Below are positions 14,868 through 23,827 of a stretch of DNA of 64,000 nt, in pieces (positions within the stretch are counted from its first letter, which is position 1; every line of letters starts with the position of its first letter). Under the pieces are notes generated by a model. That model did not search any database. It had not been told where the DNA came from and saw nothing but the letters and a program-made list of their open reading frames with translations. The stretch lies in contig CAKVLI010000001.1 in NCBI GenBank assembly GCA_934757155.1, positions 124,001 to 188,000 on the forward strand, given 5' to 3'. This DNA comes from an uncultured Candidatus Melainabacteria bacterium (GTDB lineage: Bacteria > Cyanobacteriota > Vampirovibrionia > Gastranaerophilales > Gastranaerophilaceae). The position numbers were made by a program, and so were the translations under genes.

Positions 14868-16571
14868 ATGTGTATGATTAGCAAAATTGGTGTAGAAGAC
14901 AGAAAAATTAATGACATACAAAACACCGCTTCAACTTACAGTAAGGGAACTACAAACCCCAATTTTAGAGGAAGTGGCTTGTGGGCTATTGCTTTGCAAG
15001 GGCTTCAAGAATGTGAAAAAAATCCGATGATTAACGTTACAGTTATTGATATGCTTTCTGCGATTCTGCCAAGAACAATCGTTGAATCTACCACAAACTG
15101 GTTTGCAGGGTTTGAAGCTTTGAGAAGAGAATCCTCAGGCTTGGTTGTAAACTGCCTTATTCCTAGCTTCATAACCGCAGGAATAGCAACCGTTTTGAAT
15201 AAATTCATTATGCCTAAGGGAACAAACTTAGCTTCTTGCTGGGCTGATAGCAACTTGATTAAAAAGACTTCTGATATATATTCTTCTACAAGCACTGATG
15301 ACAAAATCAAGGAAACTTTAAAAGAACTCGTTGGCAACATTTCAGGACACGAAGGAATGGGCAAAAACAACGAAGTTTTATTCAAACAATCATTAACTCC
15401 GGAAGAGCTTGATGAAGTTGTCGAAAAACTCAAAAAGCTCACAACTTCAAATAAAAAAGGCAACGAACTTCGTAAAGAAATCAAAAACATTTCTAACGAA
15501 ATTGTGAAGAAAACTCACATATTTGAAAATATAACTGTTAAAGGTAAGGGCGAACAGGTTAAAGCTTCAACCGTTACTTCCCTTTTGGAAGACTCTGTAA
15601 AATACTTAAAAGAATTCCAAAAAGCTGGAAAAGATATGAGTATGAACGAATACGCAAAGAGAGGAATAAAGCTCGTTAAATCTAAGAGTTTGCTTGGTTT
15701 AGCAGTTGTTCTTCCTCTGGCGATTTCAATGCAATATATTAATAGATGGATTACCGGAAAACTTTCCGGTGTAAAAGGTGCGCCAATTTATGATGATTAC
15801 GGCAAACAAGACAGCGTTCAAGATAAGAAAGCAACCGAAGGACTTTTGAAACAAAAAATAATTTCAATCTCTTCTATGATTGGTGTTTCATTGCTTTCTA
15901 TGATGAAAATGCCAAGTTTCAATATGCTTGAATTCAAAGGCATTTTCCCTACTATGGATCAGGCTAGAATAATTTCTACAGCAACCTTTGCATCACGTAT
16001 GGCAGCCGCTGATGACAAAAACGAACTTGCAGAAGCAACTGTAAGAGATATCGCAACCTTCTCAAGCTTGTATTTCTTAGGCGACTATGCTGCAAAAGCC
16101 GCTGCAACAATTATACAAAAGAAAACCGGCGTTGAACTTCTAAACGAAACCAAGACACTTGACCCTAACACAGGAATTCTGAAGAGATTCTGGCATTGGG
16201 TTAAGGATGTTAACACAAAATCCTCAGAAGAAGTCGTTAGCAAAACCGCTAAAGAACTTGAAGGAAAAGGACTTACCCCTACAAAAGAGCAAGCTGCAAA
16301 AATTCAAGCTGAACTTAAGCGTGCAATAAATTTACGTTCAGCTTGCCAATTAGCCAACTTAGGTGTATCATTGTTACTACTTGGGCTTATCATTCCAATC
16401 TTTACCAGAAAGAATACGAAGAAAAAACACGCCGAAGCCGTAAGACAAGCCCATGAGAACTCGTCGTCGAATGTTGATGAAAGGGGTAAAGACGAACCCG
16501 CCGTGACGCCACTTAATGTGGAATATTCGAAACTCACAGCAGGGTTTAGAGCAGACAGGCGACAGAGATAG
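14868..16571 (+). CDS. Lineage-specific membrane protein, paralog of the next gene
   Basis: 567 residues; not a family I can name. N-terminal ~35 residues are polar and contain NPNFRGSG (F33), the short motif shared by several proteins here. Several hydrophobic segments follow: near residues 95-115 (NCLIPSFITAGIATVL), 280-300 (LLGLAVVLPLAISMQYI), 330-350 (IISISSMIGVSLLSMM) and 485-510 (LGVSLLLLGLIIPIF). The C-terminus is charged. It aligns end-to-end with 16584-18218 (ILPRT, F-x-G-x-E-x-LRRE, KSKS, FKGIFP/FKGFWP, DKNELAE/DKDELRE), so the two arose by tandem duplication. RBS is weak (GAAGAAATG). Probably an inner-membrane protein of unknown function. Confidence 0.75.
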   Translation: MCMISKIGVEDRKINDIQNTASTYSKGTTNPNFRGSGLWAIALQGLQECEKNPMINVTVIDMLSAILPRTIVESTTNWFAGFEALRRESSGLVVNCLIPSFITAGIATVLNKFIMPKGTNLASCWADSNLIKKTSDIYSSTSTDDKIKETLKELVGNISGHEGMGKNNEVLFKQSLTPEELDEVVEKLKKLTTSNKKGNELRKEIKNISNEIVKKTHIFENITVKGKGEQVKASTVTSLLEDSVKYLKEFQKAGKDMSMNEYAKRGIKLVKSKSLLGLAVVLPLAISMQYINRWITGKLSGVKGAPIYDDYGKQDSVQDKKATEGLLKQKIISISSMIGVSLLSMMKMPSFNMLEFKGIFPTMDQARIISTATFASRMAAADDKNELAEATVRDIATFSSLYFLGDYAAKAAATIIQKKTGVELLNETKTLDPNTGILKRFWHWVKDVNTKSSEEVVSKTAKELEGKGLTPTKEQAAKIQAELKRAINLRSACQLANLGVSLLLLGLIIPIFTRKNTKKKHAEAVRQAHENSSSNVDERGKDEPAVTPLNVEYSKLTAGFRADRRQR

Positions 16572-16583
16572 TGAAGGTAAGAT

Positions 16584-18218
16584 ATGAAAGTACAACAAAT
16601 TCAACAACAAAATCAAATAGTTAACAACAATCCACAGTTTAAAAGTGCTGACGGTGTCTTAAGATACTTAGCCGTAAACCAAGCTGTGGGTGCAAATGCT
16701 GTTGACTTAACATCTATGGTTCTGCCAAGAACCGGCAGCGACATGATTAGACGCGGACCTCTTGCCGGTATGGAAACACTTCGTCGTGAAATTATGGGTA
16801 CTATCAACGACTCACTCATCGGAGTTTACGGCATCTTTGCCGGCGCAATTGCTGCTATACTTATGGGAATGGGAAAATATACAAAGAGTGCAAACAGTAT
16901 TCTTGCCGCCCCTGAAACATTGAACATTCTCGCTGAAAATAAAACCAACCAGATTAAGTCAGGCAAGCCTCAGGTTGAATATTTAAAAGACACATTCAGA
17001 AATGTAAAATGTTTCAATCCGAATGTTGCTCATGCTGACAAAGACGGCTATGTAAAACTTTCAGAAAAAACTGTTGATGAAGTAGCTGAAGTATTAAATA
17101 AAGTAATAAATGACCCTGAAAGAAAATTCAGACATGATTGGGCTTCAACGAAGTCTGCAGATTCTATACATACTGTGATAAATAAAATTATTGCTGATAC
17201 CGGTGCAGAATCAGATATTATCCTTGAAGGAATCAAAGATAGCAAACTTCCTCAAAGCAAGACAAATTTAAAAGCGTTCTTGGAAGATGTATTCAAAGTA
17301 TCTAAATCATTCAACGAAGAAAATGTCGTCAAAGCTTTTGAAGAACAAATTAAAAACAACAAAGGTATTGAAGGCAATAAATATATCAAATCATTGCAAA
17401 AATACATGAAATCAAAATCTTACGCAGGTTTTGCAATTGCATCAGCTGTTGGATTATCTGTTCAGCCGATTAACATGTACATAAGCCGTAAAAAAACAGG
17501 TTCTGATGGTTTCGTCGGTGTTGAAGGAAGAACTAAAGACACCAGCGCAGGATTTATGGCTTTGAAAGCCCTAAGTGGTGCTGCATTCTTCGGAATGGTC
17601 CTTGCTTCTCTTGGAACTGGACTTAAAGGCTTTATGGGCAAAATGGCATTTAAAGGATTTTGGCCTTCTGTTGAACAGTTGAAAGGTGTTTACGGTATCA
17701 CAATTATTTCAAGATTTATGTCAGCTCGTGATAAAGATGAACTCAGAGAATCTATTACAAAAGATACTCTTGGTTTCATAAGCTGGCTCATTCTCGGTAA
17801 TTATATAAACAAAGCGGTTGCACTCAAAATGGATCCGACCGTTATGAATGAAACAAAAAAAATTAAGGGTGAAAAAATACTTAAACGAATCTATCATTCA
17901 CAACTGAAAACCAGAGATGAAGTTCTTGTAAAAACACTTTCCGATAATGGAATTGCAATCTCTAAAACAAAAGACGGCAAAACCGTTGCGAAGAAGTTCG
18001 GCGAAATGCTCAAGGATTTGAATAAATTAGCTCCTGAAATTCAAAAAGTTGCTAAGAAAAAATTGAGAACTCTAAACTGGTCACAGTGTGCCGGATACCT
18101 CTTCTCAGGTCTCATCCTCGGATTGGGTATACCAAACTTGAACATCTACATAACTAATACACTTGATAAAAAAAGAAAAGCTAAACAAGCTCAAGCTCAA
18201 AAAGCAGAAGTAGCTTAG
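16584..18218 (+). CDS. Lineage-specific membrane protein, paralog of the preceding gene
   Basis: 544 residues. It starts 12 bp after its paralog with GAAGGTAAG as RBS, so the two form an operon. The Gln/Asn-rich N-terminus carries NPQFKSAD (F19). Hydrophobic segments lie near residues 70-95 (SLIGVYGIFAGAIAAILMGMG), 280-300 (YAGFAIASAVGLSVQPINMY), 325-350 (ALSGAAFFGMVLASLGTGL), 390-405 (LGFISWLILGNYI) and 510-530 (GYLFSGLILGLGIPNL). A Lys/Gln/Ala-rich tail ends the protein. The polar middle differs most from the paralog. Function unknown; a membrane-embedded pair is plausible. Confidence 0.75.
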   Translation: MKVQQIQQQNQIVNNNPQFKSADGVLRYLAVNQAVGANAVDLTSMVLPRTGSDMIRRGPLAGMETLRREIMGTINDSLIGVYGIFAGAIAAILMGMGKYTKSANSILAAPETLNILAENKTNQIKSGKPQVEYLKDTFRNVKCFNPNVAHADKDGYVKLSEKTVDEVAEVLNKVINDPERKFRHDWASTKSADSIHTVINKIIADTGAESDIILEGIKDSKLPQSKTNLKAFLEDVFKVSKSFNEENVVKAFEEQIKNNKGIEGNKYIKSLQKYMKSKSYAGFAIASAVGLSVQPINMYISRKKTGSDGFVGVEGRTKDTSAGFMALKALSGAAFFGMVLASLGTGLKGFMGKMAFKGFWPSVEQLKGVYGITIISRFMSARDKDELRESITKDTLGFISWLILGNYINKAVALKMDPTVMNETKKIKGEKILKRIYHSQLKTRDEVLVKTLSDNGIAISKTKDGKTVAKKFGEMLKDLNKLAPEIQKVAKKKLRTLNWSQCAGYLFSGLILGLGIPNLNIYITNTLDKKRKAKQAQAQKAEVA

Positions 18219-18228
18219 GTTTTATAAC

Positions 18229-18255
18229 AAAAAGGTGCTTAGATAAGCACCTTTT
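18229..18255 (+). terminator. Rho-independent terminator
   Basis: Perfect stem AAAAAGGTGCTT / AAGCACCTTTTT with loop AGA/T, ending in a T-run; it is shared between the convergent genes 16584-18218 and pgeF. Confidence 0.85.
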
Positions 18256-18259
18256 TCAT

Positions 18260-18907
18260 TTATATTCTAATCACAGCATAATGACGTTCTGTCGTACCGT
18301 TCTCTTTTCTGTACGAATACAATAAATCATTATCACAACTTGTACAATACGAGCAAATATCAATATTTCTAACTCCTGCCTCTTCAAGCTGACGCGCGTT
18401 AATTCTCTTTAAATTGACATTTCTGTCCTCAAATAAGTCTTTTGTGTTTTTAACCGTAGATAAAAGTTTATCTCGAACTTCAATCGAAACTTCATAACAG
18501 CACATTCCGATTGCAGGACCTATTAAAACGGTTATATCTTCCGGATTTCCACCCATTTTTTCAATCGTTTTTACCCCAATTTTTTGAGCAGTTCCGCGCC
18601 AACCCGCGTGAGAAATCGCCGCGATTTTAGTTTTTGGGTTATAAAAAATCAAAGGAGTACAATCCGCGAATCTCAAATATCCTGCATCACCTTTTCTTGT
18701 AAAAATAAGCCCATCTGTTTCAGGATATTCTGTTCTATCGTCCACAAATTCGACATTATCGCTATGCGTTTGAACAGGCGTTATTACTCGATTAGCGCGA
18801 AGTAAATCAAAATTAAATCCGTCTCTTGTCGTAAAAAACGCGTCAATTTCCGTTATGTAATCACTTCTTAAAACTTTTTGTCCGTAAAAATCATCAAAAT
18901 AAAACAT
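18260..18907 (-). CDS. pgeF: Laccase-domain purine nucleoside phosphorylase/deaminase (YfiH/PgeF family)
   Basis: 215 residues from the ATG at 18907. The family signature is clear: PVQTHSDNV (metal His), FADCTPL, ISHAGWRGT and IGPAIGMCCYEV, with SYCTSCDNDLLYSYR near the end. These proteins were once called polyphenol oxidases; characterised members act on purine nucleosides and help edit peptidoglycan precursors. A TTG eight codons upstream would lengthen the protein, but TATAAT sits exactly 6 nt before the ATG, so I infer a leaderless start at 18907. Stop lies 4 bp from the shared terminator. Confidence 0.9.
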   Translation of the reverse strand: MFYFDDFYGQKVLRSDYITEIDAFFTTRDGFNFDLLRANRVITPVQTHSDNVEFVDDRTEYPETDGLIFTRKGDAGYLRFADCTPLIFYNPKTKIAAISHAGWRGTAQKIGVKTIEKMGGNPEDITVLIGPAIGMCCYEVSIEVRDKLLSTVKNTKDLFEDRNVNLKRINARQLEEAGVRNIDICSYCTSCDNDLLYSYRKENGTTERHYAVIRI

Positions 18908-19027
18908 AACCTTATTATAATCCAAACGCAAAAAGTCTTAATATAAACCTGCGCAACTCTTTACTTTTACCCCTGTTTTTGTTACGATTTTAGGGCAATA
19001 TTTAGTTATTTAAAGGGAGATGAAGAA

Positions 19028-20803
19028 TTGAAAACTCGAATGAAATCAAAAAATTGCGGTGAACTTAATTTAAGTAATATAAACGAAGAAGTTACTCTAT
19101 CCGGCTGGGTTTCAACAGTAAGAGACCTTGGCGGTATTTTGTTTATCGAACTTCGCGACAGAAGCGGATTTTTCCAACTGGTTGCAAACCCGCAAATCAA
19201 CCCTGATGTTCACAAAGCTTTTGAAAAAGTTAGAAACGAATACGTAATCACTGTTAAGGGTAAAGTTACCAGACGTCCTGAAGAAACTTACAACGAAAAA
19301 TATCCTACAGGTCAAGTTGAAATGTACCCTGAACACGTTGAAATTCTTTCTGAAGCAAAAGTTCTTCCGTTCGTTCTCGGGGATGAAAATGTTTCAGAAG
19401 ATGTTCGTTTAAAATACCGTTATCTTGATATCAGAAACGAAAAAATGCTTCACAACTTGCAAACAAGACACAATATCGTTCAGGCGGTTAGAAACCACTT
19501 AAACGGACTTGATTTTATGGAAGTTGAAACTCCTATTTTGATTAAAACAACTCCGGAAGGCGCTCGTGACTACTTAGTACCTTCAAGAGTTCAAGAAGGC
19601 AAGTTCTTTGCGCTTCCTCAATCTCCGCAAATTTTCAAACAATTGTTGATGGTAGGCGGTATTGAAAGATATTACCAAATCGCAAAATGCTTCCGTGATG
19701 AAGATTTGAGAGCTGACAGACAGCCTGAATTCACTCAAATCGATATGGAAATGTCATTTGTTGAACAACAAGATGTAATCAATGTTGTTGAAGGTCTTTT
19801 GGTAGACGCATTCAAGGCTGCAGGGGTTGAAATCAAACCTCCGTTCATTCAAATGCCTTGGCAAGAAGCAATGGACAGATACGGTTCAGACAAGCCTGAT
19901 ACAAGATTTGGCTTGGAATTGTTTGATATCGGAGATATCATTCTTCAATCAGAATTCCAAATCGTTAAAAACACTCTTGAAAATGGCGGTATTGTTCGTG
20001 GTATCAGAATTCCTGGCGGTGCTAAGTATTCAAGAAAAGATATCGATGATATTACAAAACTTGCCGTTTCATTCGGTGCAAAAGCTCTTGCAAATATCAT
20101 CTACAACGAAGATGGTACTGCAAAATCACCTGTATTGAAATTTGTGACAGAGGAACAAGCAAAAGCTATCCAAGAAAGAGCCGGTGCACAAGCAGGCGAC
20201 ATCATTTTCTTTGTAGCAGACAAACCAAAACTTGTTTATGACATTATGGGAAGATTGAGATTACACTTCGGTAAATCATTGAACTTGATTGACGAAAATA
20301 AACATAATCTTCTTTGGGTTGTTGATTTCCCTATGTTTGAATGGTCAGAAGAAGAAGGCAGATATATGGCAATGCACCACCCATTCACATCTCCAAACCT
20401 TGAAGATTTAGGCAAATTGGATAGCGGAGATTTGGGTAACGTTAAATCAATCGCTTATGATATCGTTTATAACGGAACCGAACTCGGTGGAGGTTCTGTC
20501 AGAATCCACTCTTCAGAAGTTCAGAAGAAAATCTTTAAAGCATTGGGCTTGACTGAAGAAGAAGCAACCGAAAAATTCGGATTTATGGTTAACGCGTTGC
20601 AATACGGGACACCTCCTCACGCAGGTTTGGCAATCGGTTTGGACAGACTTGTTGCATTACTTTGCAGAACTGATTCAATCCGTGACGTTATTGCGTTCCC
20701 TAAAAACGCAAGTGCAAAATGCTTGATGAGTGATGCTCCGGGTGAAGCTTCTATCCAACAGCTTCGAGAATTGCATATCAAAAGTACAGTAAAAAAAGAT
20801 TAA
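19028..20803 (+). CDS. aspS: Aspartyl-tRNA synthetase
   Basis: 591 residues, typical bacterial AspRS length. N-terminal OB-fold (VTLSGWVSTVRDLGGILFIELRD cut into two strands), class II motif 2 (FRDEDLRADRQPEFTQ), the bacterial GAD insertion in the middle and motif 3 (GLAIGLDRL). It charges tRNA-Asp, possibly tRNA-Asn too; no other marker in the window distinguishes the discriminating from the non-discriminating form. Start: TTG at 19028 follows AGGGAGATGAAGAA at good spacing; the ATG at 19040 is the alternative. A terminator follows at 20831-20860. Confidence 0.97.
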   Translation: MKTRMKSKNCGELNLSNINEEVTLSGWVSTVRDLGGILFIELRDRSGFFQLVANPQINPDVHKAFEKVRNEYVITVKGKVTRRPEETYNEKYPTGQVEMYPEHVEILSEAKVLPFVLGDENVSEDVRLKYRYLDIRNEKMLHNLQTRHNIVQAVRNHLNGLDFMEVETPILIKTTPEGARDYLVPSRVQEGKFFALPQSPQIFKQLLMVGGIERYYQIAKCFRDEDLRADRQPEFTQIDMEMSFVEQQDVINVVEGLLVDAFKAAGVEIKPPFIQMPWQEAMDRYGSDKPDTRFGLELFDIGDIILQSEFQIVKNTLENGGIVRGIRIPGGAKYSRKDIDDITKLAVSFGAKALANIIYNEDGTAKSPVLKFVTEEQAKAIQERAGAQAGDIIFFVADKPKLVYDIMGRLRLHFGKSLNLIDENKHNLLWVVDFPMFEWSEEEGRYMAMHHPFTSPNLEDLGKLDSGDLGNVKSIAYDIVYNGTELGGGSVRIHSSEVQKKIFKALGLTEEEATEKFGFMVNALQYGTPPHAGLAIGLDRLVALLCRTDSIRDVIAFPKNASAKCLMSDAPGEASIQQLRELHIKSTVKKD

Positions 20804-20830
20804 TCTTAAAATTAAAACTATAAAATAAAA

Positions 20831-20860
20831 AAAAGGGCTTACGACTTGTAAGCCTTTTTT
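20831..20860 (+). terminator. Rho-independent terminator after aspS
   Basis: Stem GGCTTAC / GTAAGCC extended by A-T pairs, loop GACTT, then a T6 run. Confidence 0.85.
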
Positions 20861-20924
20861 GGATATAATAAAGGAAATAGGAAAATACTTATAACTCCGC
20901 TTTAGACGGATTTTTTACACTTCA

Positions 20925-21917
20925 CTACGAGCTACCCCAATCAAAGACTGAAGATATTGCATCATCAATCAATGATTGTACAGACTGGATTTCTGTATTT
21001 ATCGCCTCTAATTCTGTTGATAAATCCTGCATATCCAAATCTAAGTAGTTTTCTTTTTCAGTAATTCTTTCTTTTTCTGCTTCATACCATGCCGTAATTT
21101 CTGCTCTTGCATCCGCGTCTGTTTTTGTCAAAAGCGAACCGTTTGTTACGTAATATGTCAAAGACGTACCTTCGTCATATTCACCATAATTGTTTGCAGA
21201 CACAAGCTGGAATGTACCTGAGACCAGTGCGTCTGAAATATAATTATCATTTGATGCCATGTTTTGATTATATTCTGTTGTCCAACCGTTAGTCGCAGCT
21301 GCTGCAAATATCGGATAATAGAAGTCAACAATAGATTGTACTTTTGATGTCTTGCTTGAAGAATTGTTGACCTGAGTAGTTGTACCCGTTGACTCGCCTG
21401 TACGAGTGTTTGTTGATGTTGTATCATAACTGCTTTGTAAACTCTTATTATCAATTACATCTTGGAATGTTTGAGCATCAAATCCCGGACATAATGCAGC
21501 AAGAATCTCAGCAATTTTGTCTTTTGAAAAAGTTGAACCTTGTCCTTGAGAATTAATTACAGATGAACCTAATACACTTGTAATAGCTTTTTCATAAGAA
21601 TCAGACAAAACGACACGTCCTTTAAAATCAGATAAAATCATAGAATTATCAGTTTTTAAAGGTTTGCTGCCATCATAAGTAGTATTATATTGGCATCCAT
21701 ATCCCATTAAGTAGTTATAATTTATCTTATTGTACTGACCATTAGCATAATAAGCAATTTGTTTTGAGTTTAACTTGTTACGATATTCCGTAGCAAGAGT
21801 AGATGCTTCCCTGGAAAGAGACATTTTTCTCATGGAATCAATAGAAATGCCGTACTCGCAATCTGCTTTACGAGCCGTCAATGTTAATAGTCTAATTTGG
21901 TTACAGGCTAATCCCAT
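20925..21917 (-). CDS. Unknown 330-residue protein, sigma28-controlled
   Basis: Start at 21917 with AAAGGAAAG upstream. The N-terminal ~50 residues are the most ordered part: a helix with QIRLLTLTARKADCEYGISI and then SREASTLATEYRNKL, recalling structural proteins that assemble through N-terminal helices. The middle is Asn/Ser/Thr/Tyr/Gly-rich low complexity, and the C-terminus (about 285-325) is a predicted coiled coil (NYLDLDMQDLSTELEAINTE-like). No signal peptide. The FliA-type promoter at 21950-21976 makes a surface or flagellum-associated function plausible. It is transcribed divergently from the AAA gene at 22075. I cannot assign a family. Confidence 0.7.
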   Translation of the reverse strand: MGLACNQIRLLTLTARKADCEYGISIDSMRKMSLSREASTLATEYRNKLNSKQIAYYANGQYNKINYNYLMGYGCQYNTTYDGSKPLKTDNSMILSDFKGRVVLSDSYEKAITSVLGSSVINSQGQGSTFSKDKIAEILAALCPGFDAQTFQDVIDNKSLQSSYDTTSTNTRTGESTGTTTQVNNSSSKTSKVQSIVDFYYPIFAAAATNGWTTEYNQNMASNDNYISDALVSGTFQLVSANNYGEYDEGTSLTYYVTNGSLLTKTDADARAEITAWYEAEKERITEKENYLDLDMQDLSTELEAINTEIQSVQSLIDDAISSVFDWGSS

Positions 21918-21949
21918 TTTTCTTTCCTTTAAGTTCCTTTATGTTATTA

Positions 21950-21976
21950 ATATCGGCATTTTTTCTGAAAACTTTA
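21950..21976 (-). promoter_or_regulatory. Sigma28 (FliA)-type promoter
   Basis: On the minus strand TAAAGTTT (21976-21969), 11 nt, GCCGATAT (21957-21950): 15 of 16 consensus positions. It lies 33 nt before the ATG at 21917. The spacer differs from that at 10931-10941 by only one base. Confidence 0.85.
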
Positions 21977-22015
21977 GAGTTTTGGAAGATATTTTTACAA
22001 TTCTTAACAAAAGAC

Positions 22016-22049
22016 GCAATTTTTTCCGAGAAATCGTTTTATACATGAT
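22016..22049 (+). promoter_or_regulatory. GCAATTTTTT-class promoter
   Basis: GCAATTTTTTC (22016-22026), then 17 nt, CATGAT (22044-22049). It drives the AAA gene at 22075 (RBS AAGGAG) and is divergent from the sigma28-type promoter at 21950. Confidence 0.45.
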
Positions 22050-22074
22050 AGAAGTATATGTGTAAGGAGTTATT

Positions 22075-23304
22075 ATGTCAGGTGTAGCAAATGTAACTAT
22101 CCAACCAAGCGTTCCGAAAGTAGTAAACTTTAAGGCCGGAGAAAATGAAGTAAATCCATATAGACCGCAACGTCAAGCACCGGTCATCACTCGCCCTCCG
22201 ATGAATGATCAGGTTATGCTGCAAAGAATGATACAAGAGCAGCAAAAGAAAGAAAAGAACCAAAAATTAAAACAAAATCTTTCTTGGAGCGTAGGCATTG
22301 CATCGGGTCTTGCAATTATTGCAATGGTACTTGCCAGTTTCAGAAGTGCAAGAAAAGGAGCTTACGATGGAATAAGAAGCGAATTGGAAAAAATGGCAAC
22401 AGTACCTCAGCGAGTAGATGTGTCTAAAATAAAACCTAGACATGAAGATTGTTATGCAGAAGAAGCCAAAACATTCTTAAAAACCCTTGAAAATAGCCTT
22501 AAAAGAGGGGATACAGAAGCTAAAAACGGCAAACGTATTGTGTGCGTAGAATTCCTTGGACCTGGTGGTACCGGTAAAACAGATTCTGCTGCAAGAGTTG
22601 CTAAAAAAGTTGAAGAGATATACCCAGGTTCTGAATATTATGTTCCGGATTTGAGTATGTTATCGTCAAACAGTTATATGGGACAAAACACTCAATTATT
22701 AACTGAATATACTGAAAACATATGCGCTCGTGCTCAAGCCTTAAAAAGAGAAGGCGAAGCTGTTGGTCAAAAGAGATTCGCAACAGTATTCCTTGACGAA
22801 TTCGATAAAATTGCGATGGAAGATCACAGTATAAACAAGGCAAACTCTAACCGCTCAATCGGAGCATTAAAAACATTAATCAACGGGTTAAAAGATCAAG
22901 ATAACGTTATAATTATAACCGCAACAAACTATCCAGAATTAATTGAAGGAGCAATCGATAGCAGAATCGCAAAACAAGTTCTATTTGATTATTTAACTCC
23001 AAAACAAATAATCACAGCAATCACAGAACATTATAAAGTCAAACCAGATTTGATTTCAAAAGAATTATTAGATGTTAATAATCCAAAATTGAAAAAAGTA
23101 TGTGATATTATCGGTAGAAAAGAACACTGTACAGAATACAGAAAAATATTTGATAACTTGATACCGACAACTCTTGATAAGTCTCCTGATGGAAAACCGA
23201 TTGAATTAAAACACTTAGTCGAGGCTTTGTTAGACAGCGATGTTTCAAGAAGGTTCAATTTGTCAGAAGTCGAGAGAAGAGAATTGAAAAGTTTAATTTC
23301 ATAA
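22075..23304 (+). CDS. Membrane-associated AAA+ ATPase, lineage-specific
   Basis: 409 residues. The N-terminus carries VVNFKAGENE (F19), then a Pro/Gln/Lys-rich linker and one transmembrane helix at about residues 68-88 (SWSVGIASGLAIIAMVLASF). The ATPase has Walker A GPGGTGKT (162-169), Walker B FLDEFDK (Asp241, Glu242), sensor 1 ITATN and an SRIAKQV arginine region. The domain resembles Cdc48/FtsH-type AAA modules rather than Clp or MoxR. It lacks a protease or second domain, so it probably remodels a membrane-associated partner. RBS AAGGAGTT. It is divergent from the sigma28-controlled 330-residue gene. A second AAA protein with the same N-terminal motif is at 38500. Confidence 0.85.
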   Translation: MSGVANVTIQPSVPKVVNFKAGENEVNPYRPQRQAPVITRPPMNDQVMLQRMIQEQQKKEKNQKLKQNLSWSVGIASGLAIIAMVLASFRSARKGAYDGIRSELEKMATVPQRVDVSKIKPRHEDCYAEEAKTFLKTLENSLKRGDTEAKNGKRIVCVEFLGPGGTGKTDSAARVAKKVEEIYPGSEYYVPDLSMLSSNSYMGQNTQLLTEYTENICARAQALKREGEAVGQKRFATVFLDEFDKIAMEDHSINKANSNRSIGALKTLINGLKDQDNVIIITATNYPELIEGAIDSRIAKQVLFDYLTPKQIITAITEHYKVKPDLISKELLDVNNPKLKKVCDIIGRKEHCTEYRKIFDNLIPTTLDKSPDGKPIELKHLVEALLDSDVSRRFNLSEVERRELKSLIS

Positions 23305-23310
23305 TATCAA

Positions 23311-23336
23311 GTGGAATGACTAATAAGTCATTCCAC
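23311..23336 (+). terminator. Hairpin after the AAA gene
   Basis: Perfect 11-bp stem GTGGAATGACT / AGTCATTCCAC with a 4-nt loop; no T-run follows (TAATATTATT), so termination strength is uncertain. Confidence 0.6.
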
Positions 23337-23408
23337 TAATATTATTAAGTACATAATATATACTCAACCTATACAGTTTTAAGGACTGTAACAATTTGGT
23401 TCAAAAAA

Positions 23409-23442
23409 GGCAATTTTTCTAAAAAGAAAAACTTTATATAAG
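23409..23442 (+). promoter_or_regulatory. GGCAATTTTT-class promoter without a protein gene
   Basis: GGCAATTTTTC (23409-23419), 17 nt, TATAAG (23437-23442). It has the same layout as the promoters of 14868, 22075, 40327, 45307 and 59014, but only very short frames follow. A terminator-like hairpin lies about 125 nt downstream. Confidence 0.5.
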
Positions 23443-23447
23443 TGTAA

Positions 23448-23597
23448 GGAAAAAGTAACGATAGAAAAACAAAATATAGATAATTGACAATGAGCTTGAA
23501 GTCTTAATTTAAGCCACGTCATTTACCCCTTTTATACTCTCTCTTAATATCCTCGTGTTTATTTAATGTTTGCGACGAACAATCGCAAACTTTTCTT
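23448..23597 (+). ncRNA. Candidate small RNA (or remnant transcript)
   Basis: Between the promoter at 23409-23442 and the hairpin at 23568-23590 the sequence has AAGGAAAAAG but no ATG at proper spacing; the only frames are 5 and 13 codons. The ~150-nt transcript would be A/T-rich and end in GTTTGCGA...TCGCAAAC followed by TTTTCTTTT. It may be a small RNA or the remains of a lost gene of the GCAATTTTT class. Confidence 0.35.
23568..23597 (+). terminator. Rho-independent terminator
   Basis: Perfect 8-bp stem GTTTGCGA / TCGCAAAC, 7-nt loop, followed by TTTTCTTTTATTT. Confidence 0.65.
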
Positions 23598-23739
23598 TTA
23601 TTTATAGGGGTTTTATTGTATTCGCAAAAAATCGTCTCATAGATAATTTATAATTTTACCGTAAATTTACCGTATACATTCTTGGTCACTTAGTCACCTG
23701 TTCACTTGATCACGAAAAAGACACTGAGCGAGTAGTTTT

Positions 23740-23827
23740 CACAAACCAGTCAAGTATATTTACCCCTTTATCGGAGGACAACAAGCTAGTAGGGGCAACC
23801 AACAGTTCAAATACATTTACCCCCCCC
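23740..23827 (-). repeat. Inverted, degenerate copies of the 52-bp unit
   Basis: Read on the minus strand, 23825-23773 matches the 52-bp unit found at 25674-25829 (begins GGGGGTAAATGTATTTG, ends GTCCTCC); a more diverged second copy follows to about 23740. It includes an 8-C tract (23820-23827) and supplies the last codons of the 23807-25522 gene. Upstream 23598-23739 holds no gene. Confidence 0.75.

Noticed and set aside
23685..23713. TCAC repeated four times at 8-9-bp spacing
   Set aside because: Too short and irregular for iterons or CRISPR; no associated replication or cas gene.
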